Counted from the first letter of the stretch, positions 22,606-34,543 are shown. The stretch: 64,000 nt of DNA from Microvelia longipes (GCA_018340805.1 JACMZG010001913.1:35538011-35602010); one strand, 5' to 3'. Notes: generated from the letters alone by a model not told the origin. Numbers and translations are program-made.

Positions 22606-23424
22606 GTACTTTAGTATCTCAGTCATGAACGCTCGTATTGTGCTACTATTCAAAGAACCCCATATCACTCGGGTGTACAAAAGACTTCAACATGCAATAG
22701 ATAGGACCCTTCTCACAAATAATACAAAGATAAATCAACTCTAAAACATTTCAGTCTGACTCTCGAAAAATCAAAATATTCAATATCAGTCTACGATAAA
22801 ACATTTTTCACTCGTATTATACTTAAAAATTGTTTTCTTTGACATTTACATTCCTTTTAGCTATAAATGACATACAAGGCAAACAAGAATATATGACGTC
22901 TTTTGAAGAATATTAAAACTTAATAAGGCACAAAATTATTATTAAAAAATAATATCAACCCTGGTTTGAGTTGTTTGCTCCATTTTCATCGTGTAAAGGA
23001 ATTTGCAAGCCCGGGAAATATTTTCACATAAGTTTGAAATAGTTAAAAGCTTCTCCATCTTACTGAAGTATTTTTAGAAAATATTTTAACAAAATAGAAT
23101 TTATTTAAATTTTAACTTGGATTAATTATTTAAATAAAAAATAATTAAGATAAGGAAAAGTTTTTCTTTTTGTTTTTGCTATGATTAATTAACCCCTTAA
23201 TTTAGTAGCATAACTGCTTCTAATATTACAATAAATCAACTACTAATAATCAACATTTATTCAAACACAACTCATAGACAAGCTTCTATACAAAACACAC
23301 TGTATGTACTTAAATGATTAAAAGCAATAACAATAAACAATGACTTATCATATGAGAGGAGGTGTTGATAAGCAAGCTGATAAGAGTTAATAAAGTGATA
23401 TAATTAAGAGTTTTATAAATTAAA
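22606..23424. other. AT-rich non-coding stretch
   Basis: Nothing recognised. Confidence 0.45.
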
Positions 23425-23606
23425 TCAAATTTTTCCTGATAGATTACAGTCCGACGGTGACGTCACTTTAGGAAAAACCCGAAATTATTAATGTAAGCCG
23501 CCTATACCGATTCCTGCAATGACGTCACAATTATTTCATCAATAAGCCAGGTTTTAACCTCCGACTGCGTTTGGTTCGTTTACATCGAATTGAATTACCT
23601 TATAAT
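23425..23606 (-). mobile_element. MITE X, partial copy
   Basis: Reverse complement matches 12,169-12,386: AAGGTAATTCAATTCGATG, AACCAAACGCAGTCGGAGG, GTGACGTCATTGCAGGA and GTATAGGCGG in order. The distal terminal repeat is not clear. Confidence 0.65.
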
Positions 23607-23610
23607 AGAC

Positions 23611-24029
23611 CAAGAGCCCAGGGGCGTTTTGTTAATAAAAAGTGTAATGGCTGGAACCGGTCTCAATTTTTCGTAAATACCTTCCTGAAAAAGGATCTGC
23701 AATTCTGCCGACTCGTATCGGATGGGCATCCCAGACAGAACGCAGTTTACAGGTCAAATTTACCACCCAAGTTAACAAACAGTGTAATGGCTGGAACCGG
23801 TCTAAATTTTTCGGAAATACCTTCCTGAACAAGGATCTGCAATTCTGCCGACTCGTATCGGATGGGTGTCCCAGGCAGAAACTTTGACCCAAAGTGCGTT
23901 CTGCCTGGGACGCCCATCCGATACGAGTCGGCAGAATTGCAGATCCTTGTTCAGGAAGGTATTTACGAAAAATTGAGAACGGTTCCAGCCATTACACATT
24001 TTTATTAACAAAACACCCCTGGGCTCTTG
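23611..24029. mobile_element. Foldback element with duplicated arm
   Basis: A 419-bp inverted-repeat element. The left end CAAGAGCCCAGGGGCGTTTT is mirrored at the right by AAACACCCCTGGGCTCTTG. Between them the block from GTAATGGCTGGAACCGGTCT to CGTATCGGATGGG appears twice in direct orientation (23,645-23,728 and 23,781-23,866) and once inverted (23,908-23,995). All copies are very similar, so this is recent. The three overlapping open frames are mirror translations of the repeat, not genes. Confidence 0.8.
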
Positions 24030-24307
24030 AGAAAGGGCTTACCCTATCTCAATAAAGTGCTTGAAACATATTTTTAGGGATCCCAGGGGCTCGGTGTTAT
24101 CTTATGGTAACCTCCTTTTAGAGAGTCAGGTTATAGTAAAACAATGGCGGTCGGTTTGCGCAGATTGATTAAATTTGGTTCTATATTGTAAACATTATAT
24201 TATATAAATTAATGTAAAGTTGCACTGTTAATTTTATTTATTCATAATCAAGGGTGTTCAAGTTACTTTTTTGGTTTTTCAAAATTTAACTGATAGAGCC
24301 CTTCTAG
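24030..24307. mobile_element. MITE Y, copy 1
   Basis: Homologous to 35,011-35,300: AGGGCTTACCCTATCT, TGAAACATATTTTTAGGG, CCTCCTTTTAGAGAG, TCAAGTTACTT and AGAGCCCTTCTAG occur in the same order. The left end abuts the foldback element and is damaged. Confidence 0.6.
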
Positions 24308-25100
24308 TAATGGTATTTCTATTGTTAAATATAAAAGAATATCTTGGTGTTGTATTCTACCAACCCCCTCCCCTCCTTTCCAATAATAGTCGCTGTTTAT
24401 TCTTGCTGATCATGTATTATGGTAATTGGATGAAATACTTCATGGCCCTACTGAAGGCCATGAAGTATTATAGTGGGGCAATATTACGTTGGAGTACAAT
24501 GGAAGGGGTGTTAAGCTAGGAGCACAAAATGAGAATATTGTTTTTAATTTTATATAAAAAGAAGTAAAATAATATGATTTCACATATAGACCATGAGTGC
24601 CATCATTCTAAAAAAATTTCACCCCTTTATGACAAAAAATATTTAATTTGATTGTTTTGCTAGTTGCGCTTGCGTGAAGAGCAATAAATGTCCTTATTGT
24701 ACAAATGCAGCATTAAAAAGGTTTATTGGTATTCACACGAGACAACAAGTGCGATGAACAACGACATTGGAAGGGACTTCATATTTTTATGAAACTTGTC
24801 TATTTTTAAGTGAAACCGAGCATTCCCAATGCCGACTTACCAGACAACAACTATTTAATTAATAGAATCTCTTAATCAATGCCTTTCTAGTTGTTTCACA
24901 ATAAATAACGAATCTTTAAAAGATGAAAAGGGCCCAACACCAAAAGTATAGCATCGAAAATTCACTTTTTCAAACCATTTTGAAAAATTGCGAAGCAAGA
25001 TGAAGAAAAATGGTCTGTTTCTATCAAGAAACTTATTTAAAGAGAAAGGCACATGTCAGGCCTTCCCGATGTGAAAAAGTGACGCCAACCCCCTCCGCTA
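24308..25100. other. Non-coding stretch with a hairpin
   Basis: A 14-15 bp stem, AATACTTCATGGCC against GGCCATGAAGTATT, lies at 24,434-24,470. Nothing else recognised. Confidence 0.4.
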
Positions 25101-25103
25101 CTC

Positions 25104-25183
25104 ACTCGGGCAGTCATAGCACTACTACTCCCTCGGGCAGTCATAGCACTACTACTCCCTCGGGCAGTCATAGCACTACTATA
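25104..25183 (+). repeat. 27-bp tandem repeat, three units
   Basis: Three nearly identical 27-bp units starting TCGGGCAGTCATAGCACTAC. In the enclosing 69-codon frame each unit reads as SGSHSTTTP. A serine/threonine repeat can occur in secreted proteins, but this frame starts outside the repeat with no signal sequence and has no splice context, so I leave it as a minisatellite. Confidence 0.7.
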
Positions 25184-25735
25184 CCCTTCCTATCGTCAGG
25201 TTATAAACATGTCGAGTAAAGTTTTAGTTCTTTATTATTGTGTTTAATTGTACATATTTAATGTTATTCTTACCACGTTTGAGATTGTTAAGTTATGAAT
25301 CCTAAGAAAATATATAATTACTAGAATTAAAGAATGTTGACATTAGGCGTGTTACATCCATGAAAGTGAAAAACACAAACTTTATACGCTTCTCCAATAC
25401 TTTTAAACTCTATATGGGACAAGTTGTCCCATGCTCATCTATTTTCCTTGAAAACGGTGGCGACCTCCCCCTGAGGTTTTTATAGACAGACATTTTTTTC
25501 GTCTCGCTTCACTCCATTCTGGGTTGTTATCATTGATAGTCACAAGAATTTTATTTAAATTTGAAAGGGAAACGGTTGTTGATCAAGTTGCAACATTCTA
25601 TTTAGTTTAGGTAACCAACCTAAATAGAATATAAAAAATGTTCGTTTTTAACTGGTTCCACACACAAACGTCCACAAAGTTTTAGGATAGAAGATTAAGG
25701 ACTTTGTGAGGTGGCTGATACGGTGTAGATGATGA
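25184..25735. other. AT-rich non-coding stretch
   Basis: Two small palindromes: GGGACAAGTTGTCCC (25,418-25,432), and ATTCTATTTAG with its complement at 25,598-25,632. Nothing else recognised. Confidence 0.4.
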
Positions 25736-25830
25736 AACCAACGTTTCGCTTTCACAGTGGCATCGTCAAAGTGGTAGGGCATCATGGGTGACAGCTTAAT
25801 GCTCTGCAAAACTGAACTGAAGATTGGAGA
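25736..25830 (-). mobile_element. PLE-type terminus with hammerhead-like core
   Basis: The minus strand reads TTGACGA (25,769-25,763), hairpin TGCCACTGTGAAAGC, then GAAACGTTGG (from 25,747). The hammerhead consensus is CTGANGA/stem II/GAAA; only the first C is replaced by T. Upstream the minus strand shares TTCAGTTTTGCAGAGCATTA with the 6.9- and 49.5-kb pairs. Single-sided copy. Confidence 0.5.
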
Positions 25831-26248
25831 AGAGAGTTGCCCTATTTTTATCTGTCGTCTCTGTCCTTACTTAGAAGACAAAGCATCGTTTGAAGGTTAG
25901 GTCATAATCATAATATTGATTATGACGTTAACTTCTTCTAATTAATGGGTGTATAAATCTCATGTCAGCTCTGACCTAAAGATTGATAATTTCCAATCAA
26001 GCTGAACTTAAATAACTCATCTCATTTAATTCACTTTGGTTAATGCTAAGTTCTTCAATTCTACCATTCTTCTCCAATACTTTAAATCTTAATCGAACTT
26101 AAGTAATGTTCAAGAGTATAGCATAGTAATCTAGTTGTATCACTTAAAAATAAAAGATGAAAATTAAGTAAATCAAAAATAGGCAAAGTTTCGGAAATTC
26201 AGTAAATAAAGAATATTAAACATTTTGGAAGAAGGCTTTACCTGATCC

Positions 26249-26421
26249 CTAGGATCCGTCGACATGGGGCAGGATGCTCTGTGCCCTGATGGAATTTGGG
26301 TTATATGGTTCTAGCATTCTTATTTTACCCCATCTATTGAAGAAAAGTACTATAGCACCAACCCATAGTACTAGTACCAGTACTACTATCAGGGCCTCTT
26401 CAGCTCGCACCACCACCGTCC
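26249..26421 (-). CDS. Terminal coding exon of a single-pass membrane protein
   Basis: Minus-strand exon opened by the acceptor TTTTTTGTTCAG|GG. It reads TVVVRAEEAL, then the hydrophobic segment IVVLVLVLWVGAIVLFF (about 17-20 residues), then the basic NRWGKIRM, LEPYNP and a short tail ending PHVDGS before TAG. The positive charges after the helix predict a cytoplasmic tail. The preceding exon candidate (50,596-50,686) ends in phase 1; its last G plus the first GG here makes Gly and yields an Asn-Gly-Thr sequon just outside the membrane, consistent with an extracellular N-terminus. CAG|GTAAAG lies seven bases after the stop and could be a donor into 3' UTR. Balanced base composition contrasts with the surroundings. 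I do not recognise the family. It is not part of a mobile element as far as I can see. Confidence 0.65.
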
Positions 26422-26424
26422 CTG

Positions 26425-26859
26425 AACAAAAAATATTACAACTATAGAATTACAATTATTGATAACAACAATTATATCGGAAAATATTATATTAAAAAAA
26501 TGTGACGTTTTCTTTTTCCATTAAATAAAAAGTATTTTGCAAGAAATACTTTTATAAAAAATAATTGATTCCAATTAAGGATAAAAATCAAAAAGACATA
26601 TTCCAAAAGGGAAATTATTTCGATTATTTTTCAAAGTATAACAAGTTGTCGATTACTTCTCTTGGTAGCTAAGTTATCAATACAAAACAACTTAAAAATC
26701 TGCCCGCAGAGCAGGCAGATTTTTCTAAGCAACATGTTTTGCTTAAAAGTCTGACAAAGAAAGGAAAGCTAAGTTTTCCCGGGAAGTTTTCTGAAGTAAT
26801 AACACAGCAATTAGATAGTTTCAAGATAAGTCGAAATATAGAAAACAAATAAAGTATAT
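26425..26859. other. AT-rich, presumed intron
   Basis: Nothing recognised apart from a short palindrome CTGCCCGCAGAGCAGGCAG at 26,700-26,718. Presumed start of the large minus-strand intron in genomic order. Confidence 0.4.
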
Positions 26860-27490
26860 TTAACTTAAATTGATAAGAGAAAATTTGTAATTAATATGTA
26901 AGGTTGACTTGTAAGGTTAGATTAAATTTGAAAGAGATAATTTGTAATTAATTTGTAAGACTTGTAAGGTTAGATTAAATTTGAAAGAGATAATTGAATT
27001 GAATTAATTTGTAAGACTTGTAAGGTAGATAATTTGAAAGAGATAATTTGTAATTAATTTGTAAGACTTGTAAGGTTAGAGTAAATTTGAAAGAGATAAT
27101 TTGTAATTAATTTGTAAGACTTGTAAGGTTAGAGTAAATTTGAAAGAGATAATTTGTAATTAATTTGTAAGACTTGTAAGGTTAGAGTAAATTTGAAAGA
27201 TATAAGTTGTAAGACAGAAAATTTGAAAAGAGAAAATTTTGTAAGACTTGTAAGGTTAGAGAAAATTTGAAAGGTATAAGTTGTAAGACAGAAAATTTGA
27301 AAGAGAAAATTTGTAAGACTTGTAAGGTTAGAGAAAATTTGAAAGATATAAGTTGTAAGACAGAAAATTTGAAAGAGAAAATTTGTAAGACTTGTAAGGT
27401 TAGAGAAAATTTGAAAGATATAAGTTTAAGACAGAAAAATTGAAAGAGAAAAATTTGTAAGACTTGTAAGTTTAGAGAAAATTGAAAACT
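26860..27490. repeat. Minisatellite, about 53- and 72-bp units
   Basis: Roughly ten tandem units built on GTAAGACTTGTAAGGTTAGA and AATTTGAAAGAGA. The left half has about 53-bp units including TAATTTGTAATTAATTT; the right half (from about 27,180) has longer 72-bp units with AAGATATAAGTTGTAAGACAG. The transition suggests a higher-order change within one array. The 107-codon minus-strand frame, with repeated SFKFSLTLQVLQIF-type segments, follows from the unit length and is not supported as a gene. Confidence 0.9.
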
Positions 27491-27599
27491 GAAATCAAAA
27501 TACATAACTGATTGGAAAGAAAAGCGAGTAGTATGATATATAAGAAAAAAGTAAAGGGATGGACGCGAACAATAAAGCCTAAAATACTTAATTTTGTTT

Positions 27600-30500
27600 G
27601 ATTTCTTAGAAGAATTGTGTCAAGAAGCATGTACATGTTATATTGATGCACTTGATGATGCGTGATCAGTGTGTGTGACGTATTTGCATCAGTTCTCGTA
27701 GCTGAGTCATGAGGCTCAATACTGAGGTCTTGCGATATGGTTTTTCGGCCATTGGACTTGCGGCAAGGCTCAGCAGATTACTATCTTATCAATGTAGGAG
27801 AAGGTAATGCATGCCTCAAAGGAACGAAATCAATGATCATTCGTAGTCCGTGACTAGAGAAGAACAACTCTCGAGAGTAACAAGAGATTAAAGAAGCGAT
27901 GTGGTCCTACATATTGGTACAGCTTGAGTATGTGTGTTTCCGGGGGCGATCTAGCTTCTTTGGTGCTCTGCTATGAGATCAGTTAGGAAATAGGTTTGAT
28001 GGTTGGTACTTGTAGTCCTATATATGTGAGAGAACATATTGTTAGTGTTACGCATGTATTAGGACAAAGAATCGAATCTAACAGGTCGGCGTATGTAATG
28101 ACAATCATACAAAAAGGGTAATAAAATGGTTTATAAGTTAGCTTTACCGAGAAATCCAAGATATATGAGATAGAGCTTGAAGTTCAGTTATGTAGTTCAA
28201 GAGTTTTACAATTTCAATTGATTTTCAAAAAGTAGTTGGTAATTGAATACAATGTTTATTACTGGAGATTGATTTTGTAAATTTTGCTGTATGCACTGAT
28301 CAGATATATTGAGCACAGTAGCGAGGCAATAGGAATGGTAACGGAACTATACAATGAATGACCTGAGTGACCTCGGCGTTAGACGCATTAATGGGGTCTT
28401 TAAGCGGAGTATCTGAAGCACGCGAAAATGATGGATGTAGATATCGATTTCTGATATGAGTGTAGTCGCCGGCAGCATTTATATAAATTAGTGGGACCCG
28501 AGAGGCCGTAAGGTCTATTGGCGTGTGGCTTAGACGCTATAGAAATCGGCGGCAGCCGAGGAGCTCGTGAACTTGACACAATTGTCAATAAATATTTCTG
28601 GACACGATCTTATACTTATTATATGGAGTGTCCTCTTCGTGAGATAGACGTCTCTGGATACTATTAGTGACTAGGATAGCTAGATGGTAGTTGAATCGAG
28701 TGTGTACAGACATTTTACATCAATTACTTAATTAAACAATAATAAACCACAAATATAATGAAAATAAAGTCATTAAAAACCTTAGATTCATACTCAGCCA
28801 AGCTGGAGCGTCAAACTGGACATAAAATTAATGACCATAAAACCATTCTGAGGTTGGGTTTACTGGATAAGATTACAGTAGGGGTAGTAATGGGCGTATG
28901 GTTGTATGAAACAGGTTTGTTAATATCCTATAGATGAGTCGGTATAGTGAATGATTTTAAGTAAATATGGTACGTGGTATACAAATGATAAATAGCACTG
29001 TTTTTAGTGTGAAGCCATGTAACTCGATACGGTGTGAGCAACAGACTATAAGCAGCAGGCTCTACGCGGAAATGTTAGAACTCATAACCTGCAATATGAA
29101 ATAGGCCTGCAACTCTTTCACGATCTTATGGCTCCTAGGGGTGCATTTGAGACTATCTTCTAAATAGTAGGTAGGCTCGGTGTGTAATATATAGGGAGTA
29201 TCTTTCAAATGGAACGCTCACATTACTGAAATTCATCCGTGCGATGTGATATGCTATGAAGATCAATTACATGCAATGATTTTGTTTAAGACAGGACGCG
29301 TGCATTGCTCCTAAGATACGAGGGGAGAGATGAGAAACTGAAGGAGAGAATTTTATCATGAGGGATATCGAGAGTGAGAGGAGAGTGAGAGATAGCGTCA
29401 CATATATAGAGAGTACTGAGAGTAGTGTATACTGCTAATATTCAATAGACGGCCACCGGTGGAACTTAGGTCAGATTAGAAAAGAAGAGGAGTAGAGAGA
29501 AGAGAAGCGAGTGACTCAGGATCATAGTGCGCTCGGCAGCGTGATTGGACTGAATAATTAGGCGAGACCTCTCGGTTTCATGTGATATGAGAGAGAGAGA
29601 GAGTCTTTCATTCTTATGAGTCGTGTGGTGAGGAGTGAGACACTCTGCGATATTATATATATATATATATACACCAACGTGCGGCAGATGGATCAGACCC
29701 CTTTCAACTCTTTCGCAATTTTTCAAGTATTATTTTGGTGTTAAGATGACGTGTGTATCAAGAAAGTTGAGTTATGTCTTTTCTCAATATGATTGACTGA
29801 ATTGAGCGGGAGTTCTAGTATGATGCATTGAGTAGTACACGAGCGGAGATCCGGTTATCTCTAGATGAGAGTGTACGAGTATGTAGAGTATCTAGGTTTT
29901 ATAGAAAAATGACAGAAGACTCTATATAGCTCACGCGGGAGCTTAAGGAAAACGAGGCGAATGTTGTAAATGTCGCTGATAAGAAACTGTAAATTTTTGT
30001 TCATTTACAAAATGTGAAGAGTGTATAGAGAATATAACTCTTCCACTGTGGGTAGGCCAACTAAGTTTTCTACTTGTCATTTCAGATATAAGTCCAGATA
30101 AGTTAAATTCAAAGGAGACTAGCTTCGCTCGTTCTGAGAATTTCACGCTTCCTAATAACTCTTACAAAAGTTATCGATATCGATCTTTAGTCTCGCTTTG
30201 CTCGTCCTCAGAGAGTAGAGTTTACTCGTTAAGATAACTTAAGATTTGTTCGTTTATCCGCAGATGTAACATTAAATTTTTTAACGACCAACAATAGCAG
30301 GGAAGTAAAAAAAAGAATTTTATTACCATTTCCTCAAGAACCGATATTATACAGTTAAAAAGTAAGTCAAGTAACTTAAAAAAAAACTTTTACAATAATC
30401 AACTTTTTAATGGAAAAGCGTTTTCATCTATATTCTTTAAGGTTTTGATCCCCCCTACAATGCTTTCTTTAACGAAAGAAATTAGAAGGAAGTATACCAT

Positions 30501-33500
30501 GACTTCGAAAAAAACGAAGTATCGAATGATAGATATAGGAACATGAGAGACATAGAGTATACGTATGTTAGTGAGGAGCTTGTGTAACAGTATACTCAAG
30601 GAGTATACGTCTAAATATATGTGATAATAATCGTCGTATGTTGGAGAGTAGCTTATGACCTTGAGTGCGTTTGCATTAGATTAAGAAAGGAACAGATTGG
30701 AGGGAGCACGCGCTCTCAACCCGCGTAGAGTGTGATTAAGTGCGTTATGGACATAGGTAATATATAAGCTCGAGTGAGGTGCACCATCGCTGATAGAAGG
30801 CTGAAGTAGTAGCCGGAGCTATCGGTGTAGCGTTCTTGTTCGATTAGAGTGATAGAATTGTGAGAGGGCTATTCTTCATCAATGATGTCTAGTTTATGTG
30901 ACGCTTTGGTGAATTAATATTTATGAAACGGTCAGTATGGTACATATCGGGGACGTCGTGGGCTCGGCATAAGCTAGTGGAGCTACGTATAAGTATGGCG
31001 ATTTGTAGGTATACAGTGAAGTGTATTTTGTATGAATTGGGGAGGTATCCAGTCTGTTAAAATATTTGAGCTACTATCTTGGGGTTCTAAGTGTCTATAT
31101 ATAGGTTACGGTCAGTGAAAACGAAATAGTTAGCGGTGTCGCTGTTGAGCAGTAGAGAGGCATCTGCAGAATCGGTAATAAGTGTGCTATCATTCGGAGT
31201 GCGTAGGTAATACTACAGATACATGCATACGATCACGATAGAGGTGGAAGGTTAAATGAACAGAGGTGTTTAAGTGGGGATCTAGTGGCTGAGATAGAGA
31301 GTCGTTATGCGAGGCTTATGAAGTGCGATGTGAGACATCGAAAGAGTAGGTGTGTCGTCTATAGTCGATCGAGTAAATAGTACTATATATATGAGGAGGA
31401 TACAGAGAGTAATGTACGCATTCGCTCAAATGAATATACGCGATGGTTTTTTCCGGAGGCTTATGACTGTTTCAAAAGATGGTTTAGGGGTTTGGTGGTA
31501 GCGCTTGATAAGCTATTAGATGTTTTGTTTCAGACATTATAAGGAAACTGGACTATGACGATGGAGACCAGACTTTATAGGTAGCTATACAAATACTTAC
31601 TACATTATTAGGAGCAGGTATAGATATGTGGTATCACTGATATTAAATTGCATATCATAGCGCTAAGAGCCACGGTTAAAAGTGTTAGAGGCTATATACG
31701 TCAACTCGGACCCGAGGGCATCCGCTAATCGAGATTCGATCCTACTCTGCACGATGAGCGAGATAATGAATCACGGATGGACGGAGTGATCTAAGTAGGT
31801 CGAGCGGATGAGTCGGGTTTTCACTGGTTATAGGGTATCGATCAGAGGGTACGCGGGTTTGTGGACGACAAGGGAGAAGATATTACGCCGCTCATAAGCT
31901 GCTATTGTGAGCTGAGTGGTGAGACTGGAACCGATGAACGTAGGGCTAATGACGTTATGGCGTGTGTTCCAATGGTGATGCTTATGATAACTATCGGTGT
32001 CTGATAAGTGAGATAATGATAGTGAGGAGTCTATAATCCGGTGATTTGGCTTAATGTACTGCATCACGCGTGAGCTTTAGCGGACCGCACCACTGTGGGT
32101 TTAGGAAGGCATCAGTTATAATAGGTACGTGTATACGTCTAGAATTGAGGACGTAGGAGCTGTAGTATAGTAGACCGTGGGACGTAGTGATCACAGATAG
32201 AGTAGAGAATTATATTTGGGAGTTACACTTGCAAAATGGTTAGTATATTAGATACACGTATGGTTATATGATTGTTACCGGCAGGTAATTACGAAGCAAA
32301 GAGGAATCGTATATCCGTCTTCGACTACTGAGAATTAGTATAATAGATGAACTACAGTGATGAGTAGGTTATACTAGTTATATATATGTAATATATAGCA
32401 TCTTGAGATACTCGTAGCTTGAGTTCGAGGTCAAGAAGAGAAAGACACTGCGACGCGCCATAAGTATGAGTATTATCTGGAATGCGAGGATAATGTGTGG
32501 GAGTTAATGCTCTATGAGAGTGGCGGTATTTTAAATGGGACGATGATACGTAGGACGTAGGAGGATTGATTAGTGCAGCGGGCGTTGTGTGAGAGAGTAT
32601 ATTGTGATAGACCGATCGTGTGAATATAGTCAGCATGTGATGTGAATATCAGATTAGTTGCTGGTCTGGTGAGCGTAGGTTCTTACGTCTCTATCGAATT
32701 ATACAATTTTCTAAGTGCGCGTTTTTCTTGAGAATGAGGTGTGAATGTGAGCGTTAAAGTAATGACTAGTGTTTACGTCGCAAAATCTAAGTGGCGAGGT
32801 GAGGAAAGACGTTAGTAGAACGCATGTGTAGTCTCATGATCTGCAGATCGTCTATTTGTAGAGCTTGGTATCACACAGTGATAGAAATCACGATAGAGCT
32901 AGTGTCATGAGGGTAAATGGTAGAGTGAGCTAAGGGAGATTGTCACATAGATATGCATGATCGGATGATTGGCTTGTAGAGTAGTGTATGCTCATGAGTC
33001 TGCACGGTGCACGTGAACTACTTTGTAATTTGGCTAATTGTATATACTGACGATAGTAATGGGCAGGGTATACCTAGGGAATGTCAAGGTGACTATGGGC
33101 GTTATCTGTTTATGGCCTGAGCTGGGGCGATTGAGTGGATATGCAGGGCGTAGCTCGCGTTCGCTGAATGAGTTATGAAGTCGTGGTGATAGGAGGTAGC
33201 GCATAAGACGATGCTGGAGTCGAATGTTGTGCAGTCGCGAGTATGTGGTATGTAGTTGCTGCAGTGTAGTGCATTCGAGGTTCAGGTGAGAGGTGTTGGT
33301 TCGTAGTTGTTATGGGGAAGTAGAGAAGAGCATGCGGATAGTGATATGTTTTGGCGGAGTACCTACACGACTAGCTGGGGCGTACGTGGAGAGCTATTAG
33401 GTAAGGATTCTAAGCGCAGAGAGTACGTCGCGTATTGTCTAGCAGCTGGTGGGAATGACAGCTTTTCAATCATTATGGACACATTCGCGGTCATTTCAAG

Positions 33501-33540
33501 GCTGATGGATTATTCGATACTCATTGTCATTTGATCTATC
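27600..33540. other. G-over-C-skewed, homopolymer-poor block of unknown nature
   Basis: From about 27,600 to 33,540 the sequence changes character: GC rises, G greatly exceeds C on the plus strand (in 33,301-33,360 I count 23 G and 4 C), long A/T runs nearly vanish, and no repeat, TE or coding pattern seen elsewhere appears. Patches of ordinary sequence interrupt it (about 28,700-28,880 and 29,930-30,540, the latter holding an R1-like GCTTCGCTCGTCCTCAG). Changes at the edges are abrupt. Open frames inside are short and unrelated to any family I know. An uncorrected long-read gap fill is my favoured reading; foreign or heavily mutated DNA is the alternative. Confidence 0.6.
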
Positions 33541-33554
33541 GCTGCTGTTTTCGT

Positions 33555-33975
33555 TTAGCGTACTTAACTCATCAGGGGGCGCCGTCATAGCCTGAACTTA
33601 CTCTGAACTTCAATTTATTCCGAAGAATATAATGTGTGGAGTATTTACCAGAGACGAGCGGTCACTTATCGCCATCATGCATGGCATAGCAAAACATATA
33701 TAATTTGATACTACCACTTTTTTTGTAAAATATAAATGGTTGACACAATATAATTGTGCAAGAGACACCTAGGGAATGCAGCAAAATGGTAATGCTACAT
33801 ATCTGGGAACTGTTCCAAGTCATTCGACATTTCAACATCACTGATGGCTCGACATAATGGCAATGTCCCACTCCGGTTTCGAATGTCGAATGATGGAACA
33901 GTTCTCAGATGTAGAATTGCATTTTGCTTGTTTTATTTCTAAGGTGTCTCTCGCACAATTATATTGTGTCCTTTT
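33555..33975. mobile_element. Repeat S, copy 2 (foldback arrangement)
   Basis: Homologous to 8,600-8,960 but in a different block order: the AACTCATCAGG to ATTTGATACTACC block comes first, followed by the TTGACACAATATAATTGTGC block. Then the latter block is repeated in inverse (33,880-33,971, ending GCACAATTATATTGTGTC), so this copy is a foldback. It abuts the skewed block. Confidence 0.6.
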
Positions 33976-34354
33976 TTAATTTCTTTGCGGTAGAAAGTAA
34001 AATGAAATTACTTTATTTTTTATTCTATACAGTATACACAACTCAATTCCACACATTTTTCAAACAAAAATCTTTATGATTTTTGATTTATAAATAAATG
34101 TACAACTAACACGCCATTTCACAATTTTCTTTCATAAAAAACAAAAAAATATTTTTAAATAAATATAACATTATTAAATTTAATTGTTTGAAGTAATAAA
34201 CGAAAAGTTTACAAACAATAATAAAAATAAATTCTTAATATGCCCTCTTTTAAACCTAAATTTATTTAGCTAAATACACTAGTGTTAACTGATTATTGTC
34301 TGACATATAACATTTTTTAAAAGAGCAAGTTTACAAGATATAAGGTGATAAGAA
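33976..34354. other. AT-rich non-coding stretch
   Basis: Nothing recognised. Confidence 0.4.
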
Positions 34355-34543
34355 TTATGAGTAGAAGCCCAGAGCCAACTTGAATCTTTGCCAGCGTGAA
34401 AATAAATTTTCTAACTTTTCCAGTTGGTTTTCAGTATCTAGACCAAGTAAATCAAGTTTCGAGACGATTGCCCACAGAATATAGACTTGTGCCGCAAAAT
34501 TTCTAAGCCAGTGGTAACTTACAGAGGTGTTGAGCCAAATCAA
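34355..34543 (-). CDS. Possible unrecognised C-terminal exon or gene remnant
   Basis: A minus-strand frame of about 62 codons ending in TAA. It is protein-like: aromatic and hydrophobic first half (YHWLRNFAAQVYILWAIVSK), then an amphipathic acidic helix (LDTENQLEKLENLFSRW) and a basic end. The in-frame opening is ATT/TTG-type, not ATG, so it would need to be spliced; no convincing acceptor was found. It lies inside the presumed intron of the minus-strand membrane-protein gene and its stop prevents it from being an internal exon of that gene. A relic of a mobile-element protein or processed gene is possible. I cannot name it. Confidence 0.25.
   Translation of the reverse strand: MIWLNTSVSYHWLRNFAAQVYILWAIVSKLDLLGLDTENQLEKLENLFSRWQRFKLALGFYS

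Noticed and set aside
23571..24011. Three overlapping 69-86 codon frames
   Set aside because: Mirror translations of one inverted repeat.
26252..26263. Adjacent BamHI and SalI sites (GGATCC GTCGAC) as a cloning-linker scar
   Set aside because: They lie within a plausible exon that continues into intron on both sides with no vector sequence; most likely coincidence.
27182..27505. 107-codon frame with repeated Phe-rich segments
   Set aside because: Produced by the minisatellite; unit lengths change and no start or neighbouring exon supports a gene.
27600..33540. Individual open frames in the skewed block (up to 94 codons)
   Set aside because: Short, unrelated to known families, and the sequence itself may be unreliable.
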